Below, one piece after another: positions 9,701 to 17,336 of a stretch of DNA of 64,000 nucleotides. The translations under genes were made by a program, and so were the position numbers. How positions within the stretch are numbered: position 1 is the stretch's first letter; each line of letters begins with the position of its first letter. The DNA is taken from the NCBI RefSeq assembly GCF_947496985.1, contig NZ_CANMEZ010000004.1, positions 310,001-374,000 on the forward strand, given 5' to 3'. The notes beneath the pieces were generated by a model. It was not told where the DNA came from, searched no databases, and saw only the letters and a program-made list of their open reading frames with translations. Source of the stretch: an uncultured Kordia sp. GTDB lineage: Bacteria > Bacteroidota > Bacteroidia > Flavobacteriales > Flavobacteriaceae.

Positions 9701-11552
9701 CTTGTGTCCAAACTTGTTCTCCTGGATCAGAGAAATCTCCATTCTGATTGTAATCAATCCAAACAGCATACGCTTCATTGTATACAGTTCCTGTCCATGT
9801 TGGTGTTACTGTAATAGTATATTGACCATTTCGAATTAATTCTGTAGAAATGTTTGTAAAGTCTGAATAGAATTGTGCATCCGAAGTATTATCTATGTCT
9901 TCAAGTTGTACTCTACTAATATATTCATCATCTACATTATTACTTTGCGATCCACAATAGTTTATGACAACATTTTGATCTGTAGTAATATTTACAACGT
10001 TACTTGGCTGTGATGCGTTTCCTGCTAAGTCTCTTGCAATTATTTTAAATTCATATGCTGTATTTGGTGTTAATCCAGTTACGATATAGTTAAGTTGCGC
10101 TACAGATGCAATGATTACATCATTTTGATAAATATCATAGGCAATTACATCCATATCATCTGTAGATGTTGTCCAAGTTAAATCTGTAGTTGTTTCTGTA
10201 ACATTTGAAGCTACTAAGTTTGAAGGATCTGTTGGAGGAGTCACATCTCCGCTAACATCATCAACAATAGTAATATTTCTAGTAAGTGAGTAATATCCGC
10301 AAGTTCCAACAGTATAAACTACTGAGTGACTTCCTAATGGTGAGTTGGCAAGATCAATTTCTCCAGTAGCAGGATTTATAATTAACCCAGAAGGACTTGA
10401 GAATGTTCCACCGCTAATCCCTGCAATTACAGGTGTTGGATTTGGATTTGTGACTATATAAGTAGTTGATAAGAACGTAAACATTGCAAAGTCGTTGTAA
10501 TGTGCATCAATATAGTTTAATACGGTTGCTGCATAATCTTTTGCAAAAGGAACTAATGTTTGTGGTCTAGAGTCATATACTTGTCCATTGTAGGTTCCTA
10601 AGTCACGAACACGTCTGTTAACTTCTGTCATGATTCCGTCCACGGTTCCAGCTCCACCAGTTCCATCATTTGTTCCATTACCTGAGCCATGTCTACGGTT
10701 GTTATAAAAATCTCCATCAAAGTATGCGTTTCCATTTGGACGTGTATCGTCACAACTTCCTCCTCCATTGTTCGTAGCACTTGGAACAGCTCTGTAACCG
10801 CTTGTACTTCCACAACCAGCATGTCCTTGACTTGCATAGAAAGTTCCAGCTGCATTTTGAAATAATTCTCCTAAACTATTGTTTCCTCTTATTAATTCTT
10901 CATGAGAAAGGTTGTTAAGGTTTGTATTTACCAGGTTTCTAATTGTAGATTTATTTATAATGTTTGCTGCATTTAGATTTGATGAGTTTAATTCACCTGA
11001 AGTAACATTATATCCAGCTTCAATTCTAGGAACAGAATGACTTTGTCCGTGAAGGTCTATATATAACCCTTTTCCCCAGTTTGATTCTACAGCAGTACTA
11101 GCTTGATCTATAAAGTTATGAAAAGCACTCCAATGATCCGCAGCATTTGAGTTACCGCAGGTAGCTTCATTGATTTCTCGGTTTGGGTCTAATTTTGATC
11201 GGTGTAAGTTATTAATGATAACATGTGCATAACAACCTGTTAGTTGAAATATTTCGTTTTGAATTTCACGCACTAATATGTCAGTATTATCATCGCGTTC
11301 ATTGGTTCCGCAACCTCTATCCGGTAAAGAACTGTCGTTATCTGGATAGAAAATACCTCCAATTGTTTGTCCAGATTGTTGCACTCCTCCATGTGGTGCA
11401 GAAATGATGATTGGTAAGTTTCCTGGGATATACTCAATGTAATTACGAGTATCGCCTGCTGTTTGTTCGTAAAAGATTGATACGCCTGGAGTCTGTGCTT
11501 GTACAAATGACGTAAGTAAACATAGCACGACTAAGTGTAAAATTTTCTTCAT
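6714..11552 (-). CDS. Giant secreted protein: N-formylglutamate-amidohydrolase-like domain plus Ig-like repeats, MAM and T9SS tail
   Basis: 1612 residues. Signal peptide 1-20. The head (about 30-370) has N-formylglutamate-amidohydrolase features: SAPHGG (51-56), LHRSKLDPNRE (116-126) and YIDLHGQSH (164-172), with His/Asp/Glu suited to bind zinc. Then come an FN3 domain (about 435-520), a GEVED-type domain (about 530-670, ending TYGEVEDYTV), six DUF5011-like Ig repeats of about 80 residues (675-1160), and two MAM-like modules (about 1162-1335 and 1337-1510). Last is a type IX C-terminal sorting domain (about 1540-1612, LTVYPNPVRGN to KKFMKQ). It is therefore exported and anchored or released by T9SS. 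Substrate of the enzymatic head is unknown; hydrolysis of an acylated amino acid or peptide is inference. The start follows from the signal peptide. Confidence 0.85.
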   Translation of the reverse strand: MKKILHLVVLCLLTSFVQAQTPGVSIFYEQTAGDTRNYIEYIPGNLPIIISAPHGGVQQSGQTIGGIFYPDNDSSLPDRGCGTNERDDNTDILVREIQNEIFQLTGCYAHVIINNLHRSKLDPNREINEATCGNSNAADHWSAFHNFIDQASTAVESNWGKGLYIDLHGQSHSVPRIEAGYNVTSGELNSSNLNAANIINKSTIRNLVNTNLNNLSHEELIRGNNSLGELFQNAAGTFYASQGHAGCGSTSGYRAVPSATNNGGGSCDDTRPNGNAYFDGDFYNNRRHGSGNGTNDGTGGAGTVDGIMTEVNRRVRDLGTYNGQVYDSRPQTLVPFAKDYAATVLNYIDAHYNDFAMFTFLSTTYIVTNPNPTPVIAGISGGTFSSPSGLIINPATGEIDLANSPLGSHSVVYTVGTCGYYSLTRNITIVDDVSGDVTPPTDPSNLVASNVTETTTDLTWTTSTDDMDVIAYDIYQNDVIIASVAQLNYIVTGLTPNTAYEFKIIARDLAGNASQPSNVVNITTDQNVVINYCGSQSNNVDDEYISRVQLEDIDNTSDAQFYSDFTNISTELIRNGQYTITVTPTWTGTVYNEAYAVWIDYNQNGDFSDPGEQVWTQGNTTAASVSGTFTIPTAVPNGATRMRVSMKYNAIPTACETFTYGEVEDYTVNIMSSMPDTIPPVITLNGDNPVDIFVGDTYVDAGATAIDNIDGDVTNDIIVTGTVNTAVAGTYTIRYNVRDVVGNNATEVTRTVNVITPVDTTAPVITLNGESTLNLNVGDFYTELGATATDNVDGNLTSAIIITGNVNTAIAGTYTIRYNVSDIAGNAATEVTRTINVVADTVAPVISLNGSQTINLNINEAYVELGATAIDNVDGNLTPNINISGTIDTSTAGTYLINYTVSDATGNTAQITRTVNVLADTIAPIIVLNGNATINLNVGEAYTELGATATDNLDGNLTNAIVITGTVDTTIAGTYSVNYTVSDSSGNTTQVTRTVNVIADTTAPIITLNGNATIDLNVGEAYIELGAIATDNLDGNLTNAIVITGTVNTAVAGTYQLTYSVSDAAGNTAQVIRTVNVLADTTAPIITLNGNATIDLNVGEAYTELGATATDNLDGNLTNAIVITGTVNTAVAGTYTVRYNVSDTAGNAATEVTRTVIVNEVSIGCTNGIDTFPYSEGFENSLGGWTQSSADDIDWTILSNATPSQNTGPSSAIEGNFYAYVEASGNGTGYPDKQAILTSPCFDLTSLTQATFSFNYHMYGTDMGTLAVEISEDNGANWTTIWNQTGNQGNAWQTTNIDLGAYVGNNVQLRFNRVTGSTWRADIAIDNINLIDEEIIVEGCSGGINTFPYTESYENTLGGWTQSSADDINWTVDSNGTPSQNTGPSNAANGNFYIFVEASGNGTGFPNKQAIINSPCYDLTNELNASFSFSYHMFGSNDMGTIALEASNDNGLSWITIWSESGNKGNQWLSANVDLSSYIGGSVQLRFNRITGGTWQADIAIDNINLDTTTLPRQQANNAKEDITTDTVTDGNEIFTTKNNLTVYPNPVRGNVLNIKLNFGAVTSYRIINLYGQEVAKGKEANHIKVGNLRSGVYFVEVFDGKNTLTKKFMKQ
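8075..9527 (-). repeat. Six tandem ~240-bp repeats encoding Ig-like (DUF5011-type) domains
   Basis: Each unit encodes D-T-x-A-P-x-I-x-L-N-G at its start, then a GATATDN-D-GNLT segment, and ends in a TRTVNV strand. The units nearest the C-terminus (about 8075-8800) are almost identical at DNA level, for example the AATGTAATTATTGGTGC stretch near 8287 and 8527. This indicates recent duplication or gene conversion. Copy number may vary between strains and could be collapsed in short-read assemblies. Confidence 0.85.
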
Positions 11553-11739
11553 AGTTATTTAATAATTAGGTTAAGTTCAATAGATCACTTTGGGGCAAAT
11601 AATCTGTTAAAACAGTTCGTATTTTTGAAATTGACATTTAGGGCAAAATGTGTATTTCTGGGGCTATTTTCAATACTATTATAAAGCTAGTTTCATTTAA
11701 AATGATCTCTAGAGTATTTAGTCGACTGGGGTAAAATCT

Positions 11740-11774
11740 ATCGATAAAATGCACATAACAATCGATAAAATACA
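11740..11774. promoter_or_regulatory. Direct repeats ATCGATAAAATRCA, two helical turns apart
   Basis: ATCGATAAAATGCA at 11740-11753 and ATCGATAAAATACA at 11761-11774, start to start 21 bp. Same-face direct repeats about 190 bp upstream of the minus-strand start at 11552 suggest a regulator site. No binding protein is identified. Confidence 0.4.
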
Positions 11775-11843
11775 TGTTTTAACGATTTAACGTATGAGTA
11801 TTAGATTAAAATTAAGGAATAAAGAAGCTATATAGATTTATTT

Positions 11844-11864
11844 TACCTTATACATTATAAGGTA
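11844..11864. promoter_or_regulatory. Perfect palindrome TACCTTATA-CAT-TATAAGGTA
   Basis: Nine-base perfect arms around a 3-base centre. There is no T-run suited to termination, and no gene ends nearby except the patatin gene, which has its own terminator. An operator-type dimer site is the simplest reading. Confidence 0.4.
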
Positions 11865-11924
11865 TTAACGTACAAAATTGTTTTTTTCTATTTGATTCGT
11901 ATATTTTTTTACATTTTTTTCAAT

Positions 11925-11957
11925 AAAAAAGGCATCTTCTTATAAAAATGCCTTTTT
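11925..11957 (-). terminator. Terminator after the patatin gene
   Basis: AAAAAGGCAT (11926-11935) and ATGCCTTTTT (11948-11957) form a perfect stem with a 12-base loop and run into T on either strand. It lies 19 bp beyond the stop at 11976. Confidence 0.85.
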
Positions 11958-11975
11958 CAAGTAAGCAGTTACTGA

Positions 11976-13676
11976 TCAACCTTTTAAGGATTCCGTATAA
12001 AAAAGTGGATTTTGGTTAAACTTTGTCCAATCAGCTTCTAAAGCAGTATAAAGCGTATCAAGCTCAATTATTTGTTCTTTTGATAGTTCAATATCACTTT
12101 TTTTAAGTTTGATAATATAATCCATCAATGTGTAACAGGTAGTAAATTGACCACAAGCTATAAGTGTGTTCATGCGTCCTTTTTCTATATCTGTTTCATC
12201 CCACCAAAGTGTCGTTGGAGTTTCAGAAGCCGTTAATGCAATATTTTGAAGCGATGAAGATGGTTTCGTTATACTTTTATTAAATGGTGTTCGTCCATAT
12301 ACTGTTTTAGCTCCATTTAGTTGATATACCGTTGACGTAACAGATCTGTATTCCGTACCTTTTTTGAAGTATAAATACTTATAATTAAGACGTCGTATTT
12401 GTTTTAAGAAAACATCATTAACCATAACAACCGTTGTACTAATACGTTCTGTTAACATACGTTGTACTAAATCTATACTTAGCTTTTTGAAGCTTAATAC
12501 TTCATCTACTAAGGGTTCTGGTACATTTTTTCGGAACATTGTAGTAACCCAATCTAATGCGAATCCTTTTATTCTTCCTGCAATAACACCTATTATAGTT
12601 AACATAATTCCAATTCCGGCAATAGTTCCGCCAATCATATATAAAGCAGACCAAGATTGTCCTTTGATGATTTCAAAGAAGCTAATCATCATCATCATCA
12701 TTCCAAGTAATACTAAGATCCAATATAATGGCTTTACGCCAAAATAACTGAGAATGTTTGACGCTTTGGTTTTTATATTGTCAGATTCATAGATTGCTTT
12801 TGATTCAGGTTTCCAAGGTGTCATTTTATAACTTGCCACATCACTTACTATGATAAGGTCTAATTCGCGTTTACGTTTTCCGTCTGTGTTTATTTCTTTG
12901 CGCTCATCTCTTCTACGCTCGCTAATACGCATCATGCTTCCAATTCCTTGATTGTCTGCAATTCCACCATCCATAATACCAACACCGTTCTTAAATAAGT
13001 CTAATTCTTTGACCGCTTTGTATTCAGTTGTATTTTGATTTTCTATATAATCATCTGGAAATACTAGAGGTTCAAAACCTAATGGAAAACATGATGACGA
13101 AGCAACAATATCTGCAAGTGGTATGTCATTCTTTATTTTAGCTACTTCTGCCCTACCTAATGGATTATTTCCAAATTTTCCTTCATTTTGAAAACGAAAT
13201 ACTAATCCGAATGAAAAATCAGTAGCATTAAAACATACATTTTTTAAGCTTGGTGATGTTGGTGTATCAAATAGTTCAAAATTACCTTTATAGATATCCA
13301 TATCTGCATAGGTAAGTGCAAATGCATTGATTAACGAACGTTTTTTATGCGACTCTTTCCATATGGCATCATCATTTAGTTTTGCAATAGCTGTTGCCAG
13401 TAACTTATCTTTTGCAGGTTCAAATGAATTGTAAAACTTTTGAAAGAATGCTTTGAAGTTAAAATCTTCTTCTTGTGCGGCTTTCGCATACGCAACACCA
13501 AATAAGGTGCCACCACTCACTGTACTGATAGCTTCTACATTATTTATTAAAGGTTTGTCTTTAAATTGAATTTTATGAAGGTATGAAACTGCGCCAAGTG
13601 AAAAGAATGTAGCGCGATAGCCACCGCCACTAAAACAAAGTCCGATACTTTTTAATGGAATGAAATCTTCTTGCAT
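11976..13676 (-). CDS. Patatin-like phospholipase with a transmembrane hairpin
   Basis: 566 residues, no signal peptide. The patatin/cPLA2 catalytic pieces are present: oxyanion-hole GGG in CFSGGGYRA (17-19), a nucleophile-elbow serine in STVSGGT (Ser54), and the dyad aspartate in MDGGIADNQG (Asp236). The elbow reads VSGG rather than the usual GxSxG, closer to the cytosolic PLA2 style. Between about residues 310 and 370 sit two strong hydrophobic helices (YWILVLLGMMMMMISFF and MIGGTIAGIGIMLTIIGVIAG), so the enzyme should be anchored in the inner membrane. The remaining 190 residues match nothing I know. Expected activity: acyl-ester hydrolysis of phospholipid or neutral lipid. No adjacent partner; the amine oxidase gene lies 303 bp upstream on the same strand. 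Confidence 0.82.
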   Translation of the reverse strand: MQEDFIPLKSIGLCFSGGGYRATFFSLGAVSYLHKIQFKDKPLINNVEAISTVSGGTLFGVAYAKAAQEEDFNFKAFFQKFYNSFEPAKDKLLATAIAKLNDDAIWKESHKKRSLINAFALTYADMDIYKGNFELFDTPTSPSLKNVCFNATDFSFGLVFRFQNEGKFGNNPLGRAEVAKIKNDIPLADIVASSSCFPLGFEPLVFPDDYIENQNTTEYKAVKELDLFKNGVGIMDGGIADNQGIGSMMRISERRRDERKEINTDGKRKRELDLIIVSDVASYKMTPWKPESKAIYESDNIKTKASNILSYFGVKPLYWILVLLGMMMMMISFFEIIKGQSWSALYMIGGTIAGIGIMLTIIGVIAGRIKGFALDWVTTMFRKNVPEPLVDEVLSFKKLSIDLVQRMLTERISTTVVMVNDVFLKQIRRLNYKYLYFKKGTEYRSVTSTVYQLNGAKTVYGRTPFNKSITKPSSSLQNIALTASETPTTLWWDETDIEKGRMNTLIACGQFTTCYTLMDYIIKLKKSDIELSKEQIIELDTLYTALEADWTKFNQNPLFYTESLKG

Positions 13677-13979
13677 GTTATGTTATTTAGGTTGGTACTA
13701 TTGGTTAACACTACTAAGCAATTGGGGAAGCTTTTCAAATATAAGTATTTAGCTTGAAATTATAATTGTTTTATACAGCTATTCTATTTGTTTAATTTAA
13801 ATAAAAAGTTTAATTAAAATCTATAACTGAATAAAAATCAATAGCTTAATGTTGTTCTAGTTAACTTTGTGTGTTTTGTTTACTGAATTATTATAAAAAA
13901 CAAAAGGAAAGCCGAGATGAAGACTTTCCTTTGCATTGAATTACTATATAGTTGTTAGTATATAATGGTATTCAATTTA
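13677..13979. other. 303-bp AT-rich spacer
   Basis: Holds the terminator of the amine oxidase gene (13893-13932) and presumably the promoter of the patatin gene. I see no gene or other repeat in it. Confidence 0.5.
13893..13932 (-). terminator. Terminator after the amine oxidase gene
   Basis: AAAGGAAAG (13903-13911) pairs with CTTTCCTTT (13924-13932) around a 12-base loop. Minus-strand transcripts run into a U-rich tail (complement of 13893-13902). Confidence 0.8.
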
Positions 13980-16094
13980 TTATTTGTTAGGCTTTACAGC
14001 AATGTCTGGAGCCGATAATTGTCCCCAAGTTGCTTGCATTTTAGCGATACACTTCGTAGCATTCATTTTTTCTAAAATATTATTGACCGAATTGTATGCA
14101 GAATCCAATGCGCCAACAATCCATCCGTGATGTACTGAACAACACTCACCAGCTATATTTAAAACACCTTTAAATTCAGGAGTTAATAAAGTTGGATATA
14201 AGTTTTTGAATTGCCCAGGATTGAATAATGCAAAAGCGCCACCGCCTGCATGTTGGTCCCAAAACCACGTTTTTGTTGTAACACCATCTTTATAACCTGC
14301 ATAATATTTATAGATATCTATCTCTGGATACATAAATTGTATCCCTTTTAAACATTCATTTACACGTTCTTCATCAGTTAATGCGCCCATTCGTTCTGCA
14401 TCTTGTGCCCACGAATAGATTTGTAATACACCTTTTTCAGCATCGTATCCGTATGATGGATATACGATTTGTCTATTTGGACGATCACTTGCAGAAACTC
14501 CTAATCCTACTTCGTATTGGCGGTTTTCACCTATATCTTTCCAAAATTGTTTGTTAAAGGTTATAAACGCTTTAAAAGCTGGCATATAATTCGATTCGCG
14601 TAAGGCTCTTGCTTTTGCAAATGACAAGTCTTGAAAGAAATTATTGTATTCTTGACCGTTTAGGTATGCTCCATTTGGCAATGTACTGATTACATACGCA
14701 TATTCACGTTCAACGACTTCTTTTATATCATCTTTTGTATGCTCTATTGTTAAACGCATTCCTCCATTAGTTCCATACAATTTCTCATCATATCTGGCTT
14801 TTGTTACTTTATGGTTCATAAAGACACGTTGCTTTTCTTTTGGTGTTTCTGGAGTTATGTTTGCCTTTCCTTTTGGATCGGCTGGTGGTACAGAACTAGG
14901 TGGTTCAGCGTCTTTGGTTAAATTTGGTGGTGAATATCCATATTCATTATTCTGCCCTTTAATCATTCCAATTAATACTTGTGCTAAGTGTCCATCATCT
15001 CCAGTAACTCCTTTTTCAAGATTTAAAACCGTTCTACAAGCATCTGGAAAATGTTGCATTCCTTCGTTCATCGTAATCATATATATGTTTGGATCATCAG
15101 GATCATATGAATTTTTACTTCCATCCCAATCATATACAGCAATAACCATTTCTACAAATGAAACTGTATACATTCCTGTCCCCACGTTTGTCGTTTCTAG
15201 GTAACTGGCAATATTATAGGAAAGATTTTCACAAGGAGCACCCATTGCTGGATCGTAATATTCTTCCAAATCTGCCAACGTAAATACATTTGTTAAGTAT
15301 GCCCACATTGAATAGTTATCGTAACGCATTAACTTTGCAAAACCTGCTTCAAATGATTTATCTATCGCATCTAAAAATGGACCATTTACTTTATCTAAAA
15401 TGATATTGATTGGTAAGTATTTTGTTCCGTCTTCAGCTGTTTTTTCAGTTACCCAAACTTTTGGTAAATCTCCTCCTTGCGCTTTTCCAAAGTTTAATGA
15501 GTTCAATCCTGCATCTTTAGCCATGATCGGATCTTTCATGTTATTATATCGCAAACGCTGATAGTCAGAATTGTAATAAAATTTACGCCAACGTAACATT
15601 TTATCTGTTAATCCATTACGCTCTAATACATAGTTTAACGAAAGAGCTAAATGTTGTACTGGCAACATATCATCAGAGAATTGCGGAATACGCATACCTC
15701 CTACTTCTCCGTATAAACCTTTATTTTCTTTACTTTTTGGATCATACTCAGTAGAATACCAAGTATCAATTCGTCCACCAACACGGTTAGAAGCTTCAAA
15801 AATTTCAAATTCAATTCCTAGTGATTGTAAAATAAGCCCAGCATACATTCCTGCAAAACCACCACCAATAATTCCTACTAACGGCTTCTTTTCAGTATCG
15901 TCAGAAACTTCAATAATTTGTTCTTTCAGTAAACCAATGTTTTCAATTTCAGAACGTTGCTTTAGCAGTGTTTCTTTATATTCTTCTCCGTAGTTTTTAA
16001 TAATCCAATCAGAAAATGCTCTTCTAACAGAACCTTTTTTCTTTTTGCCTTTTCCTGGAGATATATTTCCAGGTTGAAATGATAAATAACTCAT
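13980..16094 (-). CDS. FAD-dependent amine oxidase (L-amino-acid-oxidase-like)
   Basis: 704 residues. A basic, probably cytosolic N-terminus (GKGKKKKGS near 15-22) precedes an ADP-binding Rossmann fold: GIIGGGFAGMYAGL (74-87), the ribose-binding Glu100, and RVGGR (104-108), the signature of flavin monoamine/L-amino-acid oxidases. The C-terminal FAD contact NIAGECCSVHHGWIVGALDSA (split over about 650-670) is also present. It should oxidise an amine or amino acid to the imine with release of hydrogen peroxide. The protein is longer than the usual 450-500 residues, with insertions in the substrate domain (for example a Pro-rich stretch around 400-420). No signal peptide is seen. It is monocistronic with its own terminator. 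Substrate unknown; tryptophan-2-monooxygenase-like enzymes are an alternative. Confidence 0.85.
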   Translation of the reverse strand: MSYLSFQPGNISPGKGKKKKGSVRRAFSDWIIKNYGEEYKETLLKQRSEIENIGLLKEQIIEVSDDTEKKPLVGIIGGGFAGMYAGLILQSLGIEFEIFEASNRVGGRIDTWYSTEYDPKSKENKGLYGEVGGMRIPQFSDDMLPVQHLALSLNYVLERNGLTDKMLRWRKFYYNSDYQRLRYNNMKDPIMAKDAGLNSLNFGKAQGGDLPKVWVTEKTAEDGTKYLPINIILDKVNGPFLDAIDKSFEAGFAKLMRYDNYSMWAYLTNVFTLADLEEYYDPAMGAPCENLSYNIASYLETTNVGTGMYTVSFVEMVIAVYDWDGSKNSYDPDDPNIYMITMNEGMQHFPDACRTVLNLEKGVTGDDGHLAQVLIGMIKGQNNEYGYSPPNLTKDAEPPSSVPPADPKGKANITPETPKEKQRVFMNHKVTKARYDEKLYGTNGGMRLTIEHTKDDIKEVVEREYAYVISTLPNGAYLNGQEYNNFFQDLSFAKARALRESNYMPAFKAFITFNKQFWKDIGENRQYEVGLGVSASDRPNRQIVYPSYGYDAEKGVLQIYSWAQDAERMGALTDEERVNECLKGIQFMYPEIDIYKYYAGYKDGVTTKTWFWDQHAGGGAFALFNPGQFKNLYPTLLTPEFKGVLNIAGECCSVHHGWIVGALDSAYNSVNNILEKMNATKCIAKMQATWGQLSAPDIAVKPNK

Positions 16095-16206
16095 AAATAT
16101 GGTTTAGAGGTTAGTTATCAGTTGTACAACTGATTTTCACAAAGCTAACGATCTAGATGTAGAAGTACAATAGGGATTTCTACGTGATTTAGATTTTAAT
16201 AATATA

Positions 16207-16260
16207 AAAGCACCAATTAGAGATCTAAAATGATGAATTTAGCTCTCTAATTGGCACTTT
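16207..16260 (-). terminator. Long hairpin after the YHS gene
   Basis: The arm at 16207-16229 pairs with 16238-16260 over about 22 positions, with two G-U pairs and one mismatch when read on the minus strand, then an AU-rich tail. It is the likely end of the SnoaL-YHS operon. Confidence 0.7.
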
Positions 16261-16306
16261 ACAGACTATTAGTTTTAGTTTCTAACAATCATATAGAATT
16301 TACTTC

Positions 16307-16780
16307 TTAATTATACGTTTTCTTTAGTTTTTTCCAGTTTTTATCGGCGGTAGCAATTAATTTTCTTTCATTGCTTTCTGCTAACCATAATTGTTGAGCA
16401 TCCAATTCTAAATTGTATAAATACAAGAAGTATTTACCGTCTTTTACAATGAATTTATTTGGGTCTGGACGAAATTTTGCACCTGCATATATTCCAAAGG
16501 CACAGAATCCACCATATTCAGGAAGGTATTTCGTTGGATTCTTGTCAAAAGTTGCTTTTTGTTCAGCTGAAGTAAAGTAGTAAATTACTTTTTTATATTC
16601 AGATTTATGTGCCTTCACTCCTTTTTGAGCTATTCCTAAGTCTAAGTATGAAACTGGACTATATCCTTGCAATGCTATATTACTGTTATCAATGTTATTT
16701 GCTTTATTGTCTTGCGAAAATGCAATTGTACAAACTAAAAGACTTAAGATTACGATACTTGATTTGATGATATTTTTCAT
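16307..16780 (-). CDS. Secreted YHS-domain protein
   Basis: 157 residues with a signal peptide (MKNIIKSSIVILSLLVCTIAFSQ, cleaved about residue 23). The rest is one YHS unit: ALQGYSPVSYL, a KG-containing turn, YYFTSAEQKATFDKNPTKY and the core YGGFCAFG (about 88-95), then DPNKFIVKDGKYFLY. YHS domains are found in metal-handling proteins and in small periplasmic proteins of unknown task. Only one Cys is present in the core, so metal binding is uncertain. It is 28 bp downstream of the SnoaL-like gene and surely co-transcribed with it. The double-AraC gene upstream is a candidate regulator. Confidence 0.85.
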   Translation of the reverse strand: MKNIIKSSIVILSLLVCTIAFSQDNKANNIDNSNIALQGYSPVSYLDLGIAQKGVKAHKSEYKKVIYYFTSAEQKATFDKNPTKYLPEYGGFCAFGIYAGAKFRPDPNKFIVKDGKYFLYLYNLELDAQQLWLAESNERKLIATADKNWKKLKKTYN

Positions 16781-16808
16781 TTGTTTTATTTCTTTGATGT
16801 ATAAATTA

Positions 16809-17162
16809 TTATTGTGCGTTGAAGTACTCTTCTTGAATCACTTCTCCTTGGCTATTCCACTTACGACGAATAATTTCGTGCCAATAGATTTTGCTATTGT
16901 CTTTCATATTGAAATCGAATGTAAATTCTGAAGCAGAAAGGTCTCCATCTACAATTGTATTGTGATGAGTAATGCCATTTACTTGTGCAATAGCTTCGGC
17001 AAACCCTTCCATTTTTTGAACCATTTCATGTTTGTTTGTAGTAGCTAAACCATTATAATCAGAAGTGGTCGCATTTTCTGCAAAGAATTGTTTTACAGCA
17101 TCAACAATTGCGCCTTGCGCTACGATGTTGTCCATTTTTGTTGCTTGATCTTTAATATTCAT
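16809..17162 (-). CDS. SnoaL/NTF2-like fold protein
   Basis: 117 residues, cytosolic. It matches the small alpha+beta barrel of SnoaL/NTF2-like proteins: an N-terminal helix pair (AIVDAVKQFFAENATTSDY), GFAEAIAQVNGITHHNTIVDGD, then paired strands FTFDFNMKDNSKIYWHEIIRRKW and a C-terminal VIQEEYF. These folds serve as hydrolases, isomerases or ligand binders; no catalytic residue can be assigned with confidence. It is the first gene of an apparent two-gene operon with the YHS protein, and lies 174 bp below the double-AraC regulator. Confidence 0.75.
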   Translation of the reverse strand: MNIKDQATKMDNIVAQGAIVDAVKQFFAENATTSDYNGLATTNKHEMVQKMEGFAEAIAQVNGITHHNTIVDGDLSASEFTFDFNMKDNSKIYWHEIIRRKWNSQGEVIQEEYFNAQ

Positions 17163-17336
17163 CTTTATTATTTTTAAAATGTTAATTAGATTTTTGTGAT
17201 GATTAACATTGCAAATATGCGAACGAATGGCTGTAAAGAACCTACAAAAAAGGCGCAGTAAATTGTACTTTTATTAAATAGTTGAGCTTTTAATGATAAT
17301 TCCTTATAAATGTTTTACAAACGTTTTAAAGATGGT

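Larger units (their letters stand above)
11553..11975. other. 423-bp intergenic region upstream of the giant secreted protein
   Basis: No gene seen. It holds the patatin terminator (11925-11957), a perfect 9-bp-armed palindrome (11844-11864) and two direct repeats of ATCGATAAAATRCA 21 bp apart (11740 and 11761). Probably the promoter and control region of the gene at 6714-11552. I could not place a convincing -33/-7 promoter. Confidence 0.5.
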
